The position numbers and the translations under genes are program-made. DNA of 64,000 nt from Chionoecetes opilio (taxonomy: Eukaryota; Arthropoda; Malacostraca; Decapoda; Majidae), in contig JACEEZ010022462.1 in NCBI GenBank assembly GCA_016584305.1, positions 416,505-480,504 on the forward strand, written 5' to 3'. Below, piece after piece: positions 1 through 10,685 of the stretch (position 1 is the first letter of the stretch; every line of letters begins with the position of its first letter). The notes beneath the pieces were generated by a model that was given only the letters and a program-made list of their open reading frames with translations, was not told the origin of the DNA and ran no database searches.

Positions 1-639
1 TCTGATGATGCACAGTGGAGGGTTGCCAGCTCACAATTCATCTTGTAGATGGCTGGAGAGTTATTAAAAAACACCTGAAAGATATGGAGGGTCGTTAGTC
101 AACTGGGCCAATTTATTATTACCTATTCACCAATAAACATATTCTTGAACATTGATTAAGGCATCAACACCAATTCCTATCATAGTCACATAGTTTTTGA
201 AAAAATAAATGGTTATCTTCCCACAAAGATTTAATCATATTCAAGATTAGTTATAACCATCATTTATGTTTATTTTCATAGAATTCTAAGCATAAAATCA
301 CATTGCACACAAAAGGGAATTACTGGAAGTGGACACTCTTGCACAACCTAACATTGACAGCATTTACATTTGAATAATTTCTTCCTGAACACAATTACAG
401 TATATGTACTCGTGATGATACGAGCAAATACACTCCATGGAGCCTTCTCGTATATTAAAGTTAGAAATGATGCTACGGACCACGCTATTACGGATTTCGG
501 AAAATCCGGACAAAAAATACATTTTATGAGAAATATGAGTAAGATTCATGCTGTAGAAATAAGTTACCTTAGAAATGGATGTGGTGTGAACAGAATGGAT
601 GATGAAAGTAGAGAATATATAATATAGTAGATTTGTTAT
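1..639. other. No gene recognised, AT-rich flank
   Basis: This stretch holds only short overlapping open frames on both strands (for example 370-627), with no start context, splice pattern or family motif that I recognise. It is AT-rich unique-looking DNA. Confidence 0.5.
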
Positions 640-1012
640 GATTAGTAAGGAAGAGGAACTGAACTATGGTGTGGTGAAAATAATGAAGTGCATTTCACTC
701 TAGATGGTTTGGAGAGATGTATAAAAATGAAATGACAAGAAGGATATGTAAGAGTTGAATAGATGCTTAGGTGTGGGAGGATGGACCTCCTGTTAAATTT
801 AATGGTACGGTAAAAATGCTGGAATATGTGAGAATGGGAGGGGATGACAGAGTGAAAGGATTCAAAGATAGAATGAGGTGAATGGACCTGTGCAAATGGA
901 AACTCTTCTGCTTTGTGGCGACTTCCTTGAGGGAATTCCAAGGAATATGTGCCAGTGTAAACTAGACTAGAGTAGACTACTTCAATGTAAGACACAGCAA
1001 TGCAATGAAGGC
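640..1012 (+). pseudogene. Degraded LINE (RTE-like) ORF C-terminus
   Basis: In one + frame from about 775 the translation contains PPVKFNGTVKMLEYV, a run with RMGGDDRVKGFKD, and after an in-frame stop MDLCKWKLFCF. This resembles the end of RTE-like LINE ORF2 proteins of invertebrates, which carry a GRPPVKW-type block followed by a Cys/Trp-containing EKWKLFC-type tail. Stops and frame changes interrupt it, so it is a fossil. The antisense open frame 642-1061 is judged to be its shadow. The family call rests on remembered motif resemblance, not on a search. Confidence 0.35.
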
Positions 1013-1286
1013 CATACAGCTTGCTCAAGTATATTGCTATATTTACACCATCAACCATCACCTTTATTCATCTACTTGATTGTTTGAAGTTTGGATGGTA
1101 ATGAGTAGCTAGTTTACAAATGATAAGATATTTAACTTAAATTGTTGTATACATTTTGCCATACCTCTGAAAACAATAGAGCTGGCAAATAAATTAGATA
1201 AATACCGTCAAAACTCATATTCTCCTACGTTGTGAAAAGTGTCAACAAGGAAATATAATTTCATAGGTATGCTTACCTCTATAGCC
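1013..1286. other. Non-coding; candidate splice donor at 1275-1276 (minus)
   Basis: No coding signal. On the minus strand the sequence AGAG|GTAAGC (exon side ending at 1277) is a consensus 5' splice site, 10 nt past the stop codon of the PRKCSH-like frame. It is either the start of a 3'-UTR intron or a sign that the true frame runs past the apparent stop. Confidence 0.35.
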
Positions 1287-2021
1287 TCATGTTGCATCAG
1301 GACACTGATCAGGGCAAGGTGACAAGTAACGACCTATTCTTCTTTGAAGATTCAAAGGCAAACTTCCTTCATTGGTTTTCATCTTCCACTCATCCGACCC
1401 ATCACAGCAGTCACACACTCCGTCGTTTACCCAACCCGAAGGGATGGCTTCTGGAAAAGACTTCACACGCTTTAAGCAAACAAAATTCCCATTTGCACAA
1501 GCATTTGTTCTTGGCTCATCTGAGCCATCTTCTGGACAGTCACAGTAATTGTCATTCAGTTTTTCAACTGCAATTAGCTTTCCTGATTTCTCACATCTAA
1601 AAGTAACTGTAGATTTCTGCTTTTCAAAGGTATCCTTCACATTCTGGATTTCATGTTGAGGATTTTTTTTCTCCCATTCACCATTTATATCTCCTTTGAC
1701 ATTACTGTTTTGTTTCTCACGTTCTTCAGCTACCACCTGAACTTTTCCATTGATTGTTTCATCGGCTTTCCTGGGTCTAACATCTCTAGGCTGTTCTTTC
1801 TGATTGATTTCTTGAGTATGTGACTGCCTGCGACTTGCAGCTTGCTGCCTGTGATGCTTGTGCTGTTCACCGACATAATGTTTCTGGGACTTGGAAGACT
1901 CAGTGAGTTCAGATACAAATGTAAACTGGTAGACAATGTACAGAACTGTTGCCATTACTAAAGTACCCAACACTGTCTGTTTTCTGAGAGGCAGCGATAG
2001 CAAGACTCGGCCAATATTCAT
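1287..2021 (-). CDS. Membrane-anchored glucosidase II beta (PRKCSH)-like protein
   Basis: A 244-residue frame. Residues 16-35 form one hydrophobic segment after a short basic N-terminus (RKQ), so a type II, lumen-facing membrane protein is expected. Residues 36-138 are hydrophilic and rich in Gln, Lys and Glu. Residues 141-212 form a Cys-rich module with NDNYCDCPEDGSDEP and then VNDGVCDCCDGSDEW. These are the paired LDL-receptor-A-like calcium-binding repeats at the N-terminus of glucosidase II beta. Real glucosidase II beta subunits are soluble ER proteins of about 500 residues with a C-terminal MRH domain. This protein is short and has a membrane anchor instead, so it is a paralogue of unknown role, possibly an ER or Golgi factor. 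The start chosen is the first Met, just before the membrane segment. A good splice donor lies 10 nt after the stop, so the C-terminus could be incomplete. Confidence 0.7.
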   Translation of the reverse strand: MNIGRVLLSLPLRKQTVLGTLVMATVLYIVYQFTFVSELTESSKSQKHYVGEQHKHHRQQAASRRQSHTQEINQKEQPRDVRPRKADETINGKVQVVAEEREKQNSNVKGDINGEWEKKNPQHEIQNVKDTFEKQKSTVTFRCEKSGKLIAVEKLNDNYCDCPEDGSDEPRTNACANGNFVCLKRVKSFPEAIPSGWVNDGVCDCCDGSDEWKMKTNEGSLPLNLQRRIGRYLSPCPDQCPDAT

Positions 2022-2057
2022 TATGGTACAGTAATGCCACTTGTGCTTTTAATGGTA

Positions 2058-2375
2058 TCAATTTGTTGAGGAAAACTCATGGTACACCTGTCTACCTCGT
2101 TCTTCTTCTTGTTGAAGGGCAGTAATGTTGGAATCGGCAATCTTCACCCTGGTATGGTCCTGAAATGTCTGTAGTGACAGGCGTGAGAGCTGGTCAATCC
2201 TTAGAAAGGCACAGGTAGGGTTGATAACGATGAGGCGCCGTGAAGGGTGGACGCCTGCTCCCGCCAGAGGGGTGGGCAGGTCGAAGATGGAGACGTTTAG
2301 GGAGAGGTCTTGAATACCAAGTTGTCGGTGGGAGTGGAAGAAAGGACACTGCAACAGGAAGTGTTCAATGGGATA
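2058..2375 (-). pseudogene. LINE ORF2 C-terminal fragment (distal half)
   Basis: The minus-strand translation reads LLQCPFFHSHRQLGIQ, then FDLPTPLAGAGVHPSR and CAFLRIDQL. This is the tail of a non-LTR retrotransposon ORF2, where a CPWC...[11 protein letters not shown] zinc-knuckle-like motif is followed by this block. The first Cys pair of the motif is missing here because an inverted-repeat element (2376-4731) was inserted in it; the other half is at 4732-4815. Related copies of the same segment occur at 38409-38760. Confidence 0.6.
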
Positions 2376-3717
2376 AAATTCTAGAGTCCTTTCCTGCCCT
2401 TAGTAGTGGTCTTTTTTCCTCCAGACTTTCAGAGATCCCTACAGAGAGTACCTCTAAATTGTAATTATATAGTGGAGGAGAAATGCCCCCTCCCCTCTAC
2501 CCCAACAAACCTGGGGGACTGGTGGGAATGCAGGGTTTTTGGGTGGGGGAGACAAAATTAACAGATTTACAGCATCTAATACATCTAAACATACTAATCA
2601 GGGGGCCTTCGCCCCCCTAGACCCCCCTCCCAAGAGCTTATTAACCTGACTTCAACATTAATCTTCTCAATTTAATGAGAAGCGCTGACAGTTGGCCCGG
2701 GCCCCAACCCTGCCATTACACTCACTCTTGCCAGGCATAGTTATCAGGAATTGATTCAGCAGATCCAGATGCATTTTTAAAATGTCTAATGCATTCATAT
2801 ATAGAGAGAAAGAGCCTAATATCATATATCGATGCTCTTTTATCAATGAGTCAGTTCAAATTAAAAGTCTATTCATGCCCAATAAATTCAATGAATCTAA
2901 ATCTATAGGGTTTCCTGAGTGGATGCAAGATCAAGTATTCCAGTGGAGGAAGTTGCAGAGCTCAAATAATTGGTTTGAAACAGCTTTATGTTAAACTGAA
3001 ACACGTCACTAACGGCCTGGAACCATATTTTATTTTTGCCTCTATTGTAAGTTTTTGTAACCGGCAGTCTACATTACCATATGGTACGTGACGGCTGTCC
3101 GCTCTCCATTTTTACCAATTTTTTTATATTTAGCAATCAATTAGCCTGTAATTTAACATGTAACAGGCACAGATCAAGCGGGTGATGTGCACAGGAACAT
3201 CCCTACGTTTTGACGCCGCAAGAAACATTTTGTTATCTCTCCACGTCAATTTTTTAAAATTGTTCCTAGATGCAGCAGCACTTTCATCGTTTCCTCCCAG
3301 CCACTGCAGACCTGTATCTACCCCATTACCTCCTCAATAAGGTAAATAATGCTATATTATCGTGTATAAAGAAATATTCTCGTGTATTCCCGCCGCCGTC
3401 GGTGAGCGTCCCAATTTTTAAACGTGGGCAAGTGTTCCTATTTTCCGTGTTTCTGCATTCAGGGATTAAATACCAGCAATAGCTTTATCATTTAGGTTAG
3501 GTAACCAATGTCCAAGTTAGATAAGTGATCAGTTGGGGGGGGTTTGGGGTTACGACAACTTACGTAACCAATGTCAATGTATTGTATTAAACTGTTAAAT
3601 TGGTAAATATGCAGTTTCAACCAATACTCCTAATCACCATTTTCTTTTCTCCCCAAGCCAATAAGCTTAGGGGAGTATGGGAAATCGGGGTTTTTGGGTG
3701 GGGTAGGTAAATTTAAC

Positions 3718-4053
3718 TACACCTTTTCACTCTCAACTTAAAACAACTGAACTTCAAATTAAAACAAGTGAATCTCAAATTAAAACAACTGAACTTCAAA
3801 TTAAAACAAGTGAATCTCAAATTAAAACAACTGAAGTTTATTTAAATTAAAACAACTGGTTTAAATTAAAACAACTGAAGTTTATAATAAAACTGAAGTT
3901 TAAATTAAGATAACTGAACTTCAAATTAAAATAACTGAAATTCAAATTAAAATAATTGAATTTCAAATTAAAAGAAAAAATTTATTATTATATTTTGAAA
4001 TTTATTTGTTTTATTTTGAAGTTCTGTTGTTCTAATTTGAGTGAAAAGGTGTA
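3718..4053. mobile_element. Fold-back element A built of AT-rich tandem units
   Basis: The ends are inverted: ACACCTTTTCACTCTCAA at left, and at right a sequence whose reverse complement is ACACCTTTTCACTCAAA. The inside is an array of 20-22-bp units of the form CTTCAAATTAAAACAACTGA that changes strand toward the right. The element is nested in the 2376-4731 element. Confidence 0.55.
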
Positions 4054-4201
4054 TTATGAAAACCCTCAGAAAAGTAACATATTTCTTCCTGCAAACTTTT
4101 TCTTATCTTTACCAGAGTGCTGCCAGCAAAGGGGAGAGGGAAAAAATTATTTATGAAAAGATATACTTTTAAATATTTTTACACAATTTCATTTTTTCAT
4201 A

Positions 4202-4475
4202 ATACACCTTTTCATTCTCAAATGAGAACAACAGAACTTCAAAATAAAACAAATGAATTTCAAAGTATAATAGATGAATTTTTTTCTTTTAATTTGAAAT
4301 TAAATTATTTTAATTAGAAATTAAATTATTTTAATTAGAAATTAAATTATTTTAATTAGAAATTAAATTATTTTAATTAGAAATTAAATTATTTTAATTA
4401 GAAATTAAATTACTTTAATTTGAAGTTCAGTTATTTGAATTTGAAGTTGTTATTTTAATTTGAGTGAAAAGGTTT
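4202..4475. mobile_element. Fold-back element B, same family as A
   Basis: The left end TACACCTTTTCATTCTCAAA and right end (inverted ...TTTGAGTGAAAAGGT) match element A. The interior includes about six copies of a 21-bp unit GAAATTAAATTATTTTAATTA between 4309 and 4415. The two fold-backs sit about 150 bp apart in the same host element. Confidence 0.55.
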
Positions 4476-4731
4476 AGTTCATGACCCACTCATAAACTTA
4501 AACAAACTTTATATTATAACCTCATAACCCTCCATGGAACACTCCAACAAATTATTGAAATTAGATGCGGTAAATTCAAACCAGTCCTCCAGGTTTGTTG
4601 GGTGTAGAGGGGAAGGGACATTTCTTCCCCACTTTTTAATTACGTTTTATAGGTATCTGAAGGAATCTGTGAAAGTCTGGAGAATAAATAGACAATTACT
4701 AAGGATGGGAAAGGACCTAGAATTTTACGTT

Positions 4732-4815
4732 CCAGCACCAGGGGAAGTACTGTACCGGGTCGGGCAACAAACGCAAACGGTGCACAGCAGAGCTCAGTGA
4801 GCTGTGTGTGTGTGG
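4732..4815 (-). pseudogene. LINE ORF2 C-terminal fragment (proximal half)
   Basis: In the minus strand this piece holds the CACCAGGGG-side block equivalent to the HCPWC region of the LINE tail seen at 38450-38700. It is the part of the LINE that lies before the insertion 2376-4731; the rest is at 2058-2375. It is strongly decayed. Confidence 0.4.
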
Positions 4816-5169
4816 GGCTGAGCTGCTGACGATTGCATGACATCCAGGATTCAGGATGTTAATCTTATCCATTGACCCATGGTGGTGGCACGGAGGACGC
4901 TCCCTAGCGAGATATTCTAGGCAGTGCAGAGTGGCAGCCCTGCGAGGTCTGACGTTTGGAGGTGGGTGATGTTTACGTCTGCCGTCTGAGAGCAAGAGCC
5001 GAGACTCGAGAGGGCAATCTTCAACCACGCAGTGTTGCCATTTTACGGGAGTTTCCCACAAATTTATGGGAGAAAGGGTCTTTTGTGGGAGGACTTCTAA
5101 ATTTCAAATTTAAGAGCATAAGAAAGTAAGGAAGCTACAAGAGGCCGCGAGACCTACACGAGGTAGTTC
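4816..5169. other. No gene recognised
   Basis: A GC-richer stretch with one minus open frame (to 5061) that shows no family motif apart from the LINE piece at its C-terminal end. Confidence 0.4.
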
Positions 5170-5740
5170 CTGTAAATTTGTATCAATCAATCATTGGGGG
5201 TATAGTCTACGTACGCCGGGGGGCGCGTCGCCTCGCCTATCCTACGACGCCACTCCCGGGGGTCACCCACAGAGTTATACTAGTGTATAACTCTGTGGGG
5301 TCACCACGCGCGAGTCCCTATGCAGGCTCCCTTCCCAAACCAAGCAACTTCTCACCAGGAAGTATGCAACTTGCCCCAGCCACGAGCCAATTAATTGTGG
5401 GCGCCCCATATTGGCCTCCTCCATGCCGGATTGTCACAGATACAACCCGTTGGGAAGGATCGTTTTAAGGGTAGCGTACGTGCCACATGCCTATATAGCC
5501 GAAGTTGGCGCTGACGGACTATGCACCGATTAAGTCTCACGGTCTAATCGCTGATTTGACACGTAATCATCCCAGCGATACCCCATATGATTCTGCGAAG
5601 ACACTTATGTTGCTGTCGTTGGTCATTGGTCAAAGTGCCTCGGGATAGACCACGTTCCGTGTGATTCCAACCCTTTGTGTTCCGTGTGATTCCCAACATA
5701 CACACTCATACACGTGTGTTGCCAGGATTTTCCTATGAAG
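5170..5740. repeat. GC-rich unclassified block, probably repeat
   Basis: This block is compositionally distinct from its AT-rich surroundings. It contains a GGGGGGCGCGTCGCCTCGCC-type segment and repeated GTTCCGTGTGATTCC words at 5655-5695. It has no coding or RNA-gene structure I recognise. It encloses the palindrome at 5268-5297. Confidence 0.3.
5260..5305. mobile_element. 30-bp palindrome between 8-bp direct repeats
   Basis: GGGTCACC occurs at 5260-5267 and again at 5298-5305. Between them lies a 30-nt inverted repeat with 13-bp perfect arms (CACAGAGTTATAC / GTATAACTCTGTG) and a TAGT loop. An 8-bp duplication around two joined terminal repeats is what a hAT-type (or other 8-bp-duplicating) element leaves when everything between its ends is lost. 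Confidence 0.55.
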
Positions 5741-7125
5741 AAGTTTATACCTGGTGCCTTTGTTATTTGAATGAAATTAATTTGGTTAGGATTTTTTCCT
5801 TGATTTAAACTTGAATTGAGAATTGAAACTTGTCTTATGACTTCACTATTTGATTATAGTGTGAACACTTCTCGCTGCGGAGAGTACTGAAATGGAATGA
5901 ATTTAAAGGGAAAAGGGGTAGGGTAGGGGTTAAGGGGAAAGGGTATGAGTTAAGGGGTAAGGGGAAGTGCTGCCACCAGCACAGGCAAGTAGTTCAATGG
6001 TTTTACTTCCTGGGCATGTTTGAATAGATAGATATATTAGATTTATCTTGGTAGTCGTGATTGATACGTGGAATTATACCGAGTAAGGCTGACTCTTTTG
6101 GAAGTGTGGGGAAATACTGTCCTAACACAGAATAATCACCTGGGTTTTTTTTGCAATAAACACAAGAACTATATTTGAAACATCATCCTATTTATTCACC
6201 ATGAAACATTATTTCTGTTTGAGATCTTAGACACATACATAAACTCTAATTTGGAACGGGCAAGCTCTTTAGAGCATAACCTCCCTCACAGAATCATTCT
6301 TAGAACTACCACCTATGTCCGTATCAACTGAGCACTATAGGTATACATGGAATATATATATATAGGGGAGAAAATGTGAGAGTAATGAGTTGGTGTGGGG
6401 ATTCACTGTACCATGTGGCCTGGTTACTGGAGAGGAAGGAGCGAGAGACTCCCGTCGAAGCCTATAGTGAAGTGGAGAGACGACTCGCGTTAATAACACT
6501 TCTAAGGATGGGGCAGGCCTCCTATGCGTTAGTGAAACTGAACAACAGTACCTATATATGAGCATATAGATAGATATATCATAACAAAGAAGGGGGGGGG
6601 GGAATAGGAGCGAGTTACTGAGGACTTACCTATAGTGAAGTGGAGAGACGACTGGCGTCCCTCGGGGTGACTAAGGCAAAGGTTGGGTTTAGCGGGAAAA
6701 AGGGGAATGTTCTGATTCTATGAATTTGGCCTCTCCTGAAGAGCTTATAGACCCTAAATGACTAATTAACTAATGAAACAAGTGTACCTATGAAAGGGCT
6801 GCCTATAATACAGTTACAAAGGAATACAAAGGAAACACAAACAGCAACAGACCGATAGGTCCTTACAAGACTGTTTGCTTTAACTATACTACACTAACTA
6901 GATAATAAGAGAGAAAGGATAGGAAGTAGAAGGCTCATCCTCACCCACCCATCCCTCCAGCCGAAGCTGGCCGGAAAAGAAGTGATACCATCAATATAAA
7001 AAAAATGAAATGGTTTTTTTGTGAGGAAGTTGAAAGCTGTAATCTAGGCTAACTACTACTAGTTTGTGGGGGGGGTTTTTTATGCTTATAGATAGGTCTG
7101 ATGTGTTTTTGTAATGGTTGTGAAC
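5741..7125. other. No gene; G-rich tract and short duplicated segment
   Basis: 5908-5967 is a G-rich tract of repeated GGGGTAAGGGG/GGGTAGGGG words that could form G-quadruplexes. A segment of about 30 bp (CCTATAGTGAAGTGGAGAGA and following) is repeated at 6461-6490 and 6630-6660. No coding gene was recognised. Confidence 0.4.
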
Positions 7126-7130
7126 ACAGT

Positions 7131-7650
7131 GTGGAGGTTAAGGGTGGTGGGGCAGCCTTGCCTGGCGCTTTCTTGGAGGCAGCAGTCAATCAGGCCCCAG
7201 CTCCTTTAAATCCCATGCGGTTTGGTACTTTCCATGTGGGGAGCCGTACACTTCAATGCCCCCTACAGCATGACCCCTGGTTCCCTTTAAAAATCCCGAT
7301 GGTTTTTCCTAACTGTCAGGACCCTAACTGAACCACAGCCCGTCCAGGTCGAGAGTAGTGGGGGAAACCGTTAACTCGGGGCTATCTGTGTTGGTGTTAT
7401 GAGGTCAAATGTAGGGGGTGTAGGCTCAGTGTGGAAGTTCAGGGTGGTGCGGCCGCCTTGCCTGGCGTTTTCCCTTGGGAGGGCAGCAGTAAACCGGGCC
7501 CCCAGCTCCGTTTCAATCCACTGCGGTAGTGCATTTCCAATAGGACGCCGTGCACTTCAATGCCCCCCAGCAGTGACCCCCTGGATAAAATCCCGATGGT
7601 GGTCACTAACTGACAGGCCCCCTTACTGAACCACACCCGTCCAGGTCAAA
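7131..7650 (+). repeat. Two tandem copies of a ~299-bp unit
   Basis: The segment starting GTGGAGGTTAAGGGTGGTG at 7131 recurs, diverged, from 7430. Both contain CTTGCCTGGCG, GCACTTCAATGCCCC and ACCCGTCCAGGTC in the same order. Numerous small insertions and deletions separate the copies. Overlapping open frames here have no recognisable product. Confidence 0.55.
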
Positions 7651-7949
7651 AGTTTAGTAGTGCCGTTTACTGGGGGGCGGGGTCTGGACGTGTGGGAAAA
7701 GGGGTTGTGTGAACGCGACTCGCAATCATTTTACGCAATGAGAGTAAGTTTCAGGGGCCCCCGCGAGATAAATTTATTTTTCCGAGATAACGTGAAAACC
7801 GGGGTTTTTGATATGAAATATTTAATCGGGCGACTTTTAAATGATTCATTGTTTTGATTTTACTACGTCTGACGGCACCCCATTCCATACTTTTTAAAAC
7901 AGGTTTTGTGAAAAATTTTTTTGCTTGTTCGTTACAAACCGTTTCCTGT
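7651..7949. other. No gene recognised
   Basis: Nothing coding or structural was identified between the tandem repeat and the LINE relic. Confidence 0.4.
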
Positions 7950-9110
7950 TTATTTAAACCCGTTTTTTTCTAGTTGAGTTTGACCGGTCTAGCGTGAAAA
8001 GATTTTTTGGGACTACTTTCGAAACCCTTTGAAATTTTTAAATACTTCGATGAGGTCACCTCTTACCCTTTCGTTTTGTTAGTGGGATAAGTTAAGTTCT
8101 TTGGCCGTTTTTTCGTAGATTTATTTCGCAATCTAGGTTTCATTTTGGTTACTCTGCGCTGTATTTTTTCTATTTTATTATTTCCTTTTTATAAAAGGGT
8201 GACCGAACGCACACATATTCTAGTGGGGGCGAAAAAAAGCGAGTTAAAAAGGGTGAGTATAACTTTTTTTAATTTGAATGAAGTTTTGTCCAAAAAAACA
8301 AACCAATTTATTTGCAGTTTTTACTACCTCTATAATTTGGTTATTCGGTTTTGAATCTTTCGAGATTTTAACGCCTAAATCTTTTTTTTTATCAACACTT
8401 TTTTAGTTGGAAATCGTTCATACTAATTTTATGAGGTTGTTATTTGATATGAGTCATGGCATTTTCAAGGTTGAAATTTTTCCATGTTTTTGACCATTCT
8501 GTTTTGCGTGTTTAAGCGTTTGTATGAGTTGGCGCTGAATTTGTAGAGGCTATGTTTGGATTTTGTGTCATCAGCAAAATTTCGATATCCTGCCCCGTGA
8601 TTCCCTCGTCAAGTCATTTATGTATATTAAAACAGGGTAGGTCCGAGAAAATGACCTTTAGGAACACCATATTTACACGGTCCTCAGAAAAATTTCCATT
8701 TATTCCACCCTTTGTTTTTCATTTGACGCCAGTTTTCTATCCAATTTGAAAGATGGCCTGTTTACCAGACTTTTACTTTGCTAATGAGACGCTTATGAGG
8801 ACTTTGTCAAAAGCTTTTTGAAAATCGAGGTAAACTACGTCTACTCCCCCGTGTTGCCGACATTTTGAATACACTATTGTAAAAACAAGTAATTTAAGGC
8901 ATGAGCGTTTATTTCTGAATCCATGCTGCGAGTCTTTGATTATGTCATTTTTTTAAGAAATTAAAGATTTTGTCTTTATGATGGATTCCATTAATTTTTT
9001 CCGCAATGAGTTAAACTGATTGGGCGATAGTTTCCGGGCGCGACTTGCTTCCTTTTTTAAATAGGGGTGACATTTTAGTTTTCCCTTCGAGGTACATTTC
9101 CCGGTGAGTA
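7950..9110 (-). pseudogene. LINE reverse transcriptase relic (CR1/Jockey-like)
   Basis: Read on the minus strand in successive frames, reverse-transcriptase blocks appear in the right order. A PNQFNSLRKKLMESIIK block lies near 9010-8960 and DSQHGFRNKRSCL near 8940-8900. LDFQKAFDKV is near 8835-8800 and the catalytic-site block KFADDTK near 8583-8560. After the domain comes RGDLIEVFKNFKGF near 8075-8035. These are the conserved RT motifs of CR1/Jockey-type non-LTR retrotransposons. The frame changes many times and homopolymers look disturbed, so no intact protein exists. It is either an old copy or a stretch of low consensus quality. Confidence 0.65.
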
Positions 9111-9999
9111 AAGACTTATTTAAAAAAGATGGAAAGTGGTTTTACTATTTCGTTCTTTGCTTTTTTAATATAATCAGTTCGTTACTTTGTATAGAAGAAT
9201 TTAATATGTTTAATCTAATATCCGGGGAAAGATTATTTCGTTCTTCACGCATACGAACGCGTTTTTTGTTGAGAGACGAGGTAGTGGAGTCGAACCCTAA
9301 ATTGGTGATTTTAATTTTAGAAATAACTCGATAAAACACCATTTATGAACGTGATTGTCACTATTGGGTTAGTTTTGAAGGGGCTTAAGAATCTAGGAGT
9401 TCCCTTTATTGATAGGAGGTGGGGGAGAGAAAAATTTTGAACCTCTTTTTATCGTGATCGCGAAAAAATGTCCCACGAAAATTTTGACCTCTACCCGGGG
9501 TGTTTTGGGGGGGGGGGGGGGGAGTGGAAGGAAAGGGGAAATAGAAAGGGGGTAGGGAAGAAAAGAAGATAAACCCCCGAGAATAAAAAGAAGCTTCCAA
9601 AAAAAACCGGGGAAAGTAATAGAATTCCCATCCTAAAACTCTTCCCACCCTAAAGGGCATTAACAACCACACAAACGTCCATGAGTCTACTGAGTTTGTG
9701 GAATGCGGCAAGACGTTAACGCAGAGTTTTTCCTGTAATCTAATACTCCTGAAGTGTTTTTAGCCCAAAATGCCCCTTCAAAATTATTCAATCGACATGG
9801 AACCAAGCCGCTTACCACCTACGATTTATTTGCGATCTTTTTAGCCTACTCTCATCAAATTGAATTTACAGTTTCGGCTACCCAAAACAGACAGACAGAC
9901 AGACACGGCACGGCTACTCCTATAGTATATTAGATAATACAATGGTAGTAAATGAGATATGGTGCAGGATTCATGAAGTATTCATGAATATTCATGAAG
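9111..9999. other. No gene; includes a G-run and an (ACAG)n tract
   Basis: A run of about 14 G lies near 9508-9521 and a short ACAG microsatellite near 9890-9905. It may include further upstream LINE sequence on the minus strand, but I cannot read a motif. Confidence 0.35.
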
Positions 10000-10672
10000 T
10001 GTTACGCTATTCCTCTCCTGGACCTCACCACACCACTGCAGGTGTCTCAGGTAGGCTGTACAGAAGAGGCGTATACGTTACAATAACCATTGCTGAAGAC
10101 TTACTTCTACAGCGCCTTCCTCGGTAGTTAGGCGTATCAGGGTGAGGCGAGCTAAGATATATCACGAGGTCAACACACAGGCGAAGGAAAACACTGAGGC
10201 ATTTCTTGGTTTAATGAGAAAGCCACAAGCCACAAGAGTACAGTACATGTATGTAAGCCAGCTTCCAGTCGATTCTAGACTGTCGGAAAGCACAAAACGT
10301 CACACTACAGTCACAGTTCCTTCCACACACCACCACTACACGTACAGTCCCCCACCACACCACAACCACACCACCACGCCACCACACCACAACCACCGTG
10401 CCTCCTCTCTGGAGCGCCACGACCCTCCCGACTGACGCCTCAAACCTTTCTGCTTTTGTATCCTTTTGTACCCACTGCCAAGCGCCACCCTTGCGTCCCT
10501 CGATCTGGCACCCCTCCCCCGCCCCCACCCGCGCTGCCTCGCCTCACTGCTGGTGTCTCAAGGTCGTACCTCCCAGGCACCCTCACGCGCCCCCTCCTCA
10601 AACACACCAGACACGCCTCCACCCACCCCTACCTCCAACATCACCACTACATGCATTGCGCTATACGTAACA
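10000..10672 (-). repeat. 3' LTR
   Basis: 673 bp, ends TGTTACG... and ...CGTAACA (self-inverted). It is almost identical to 12387-13037 plus 16105-16126. The plus-strand open frames rich in His, Thr and Pro (for example 10142-10435) lie inside the LTR on the opposite strand and are not considered genes. Confidence 0.75.
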
Positions 10673-10685
10673 CTATCCCTCCTTT
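10673..10685 (-). promoter_or_regulatory. Polypurine tract (second-strand primer)
   Basis: On the minus strand AAAGGAGGGATAG lies immediately before the 3' LTR. That is the expected place and composition of the plus-strand primer of an LTR retrotransposon. Confidence 0.65.

Larger units (their letters stand above)
2376..4731. mobile_element. 2.36-kb DNA element with ~155-bp inverted repeats, inside a LINE
   Basis: The left arm 2376-2530 and right arm 4578-4731 are imperfect inverted repeats. Both ends begin with a TAAAATTCTAG-type block followed inward by CTCCAGACTTTCA, GTAATTA and CAACAAACCTGG blocks. Outside both ends is the same LINE tail: the GTGTTCAAT side at left and the CACCAGGGG side at right, which are adjacent in the uninterrupted LINE copies near 38450 and 38620. 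No transposase frame was found inside, so the element is non-autonomous. I could not define a clean target duplication because the LINE flanks have diverged. Confidence 0.6.
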
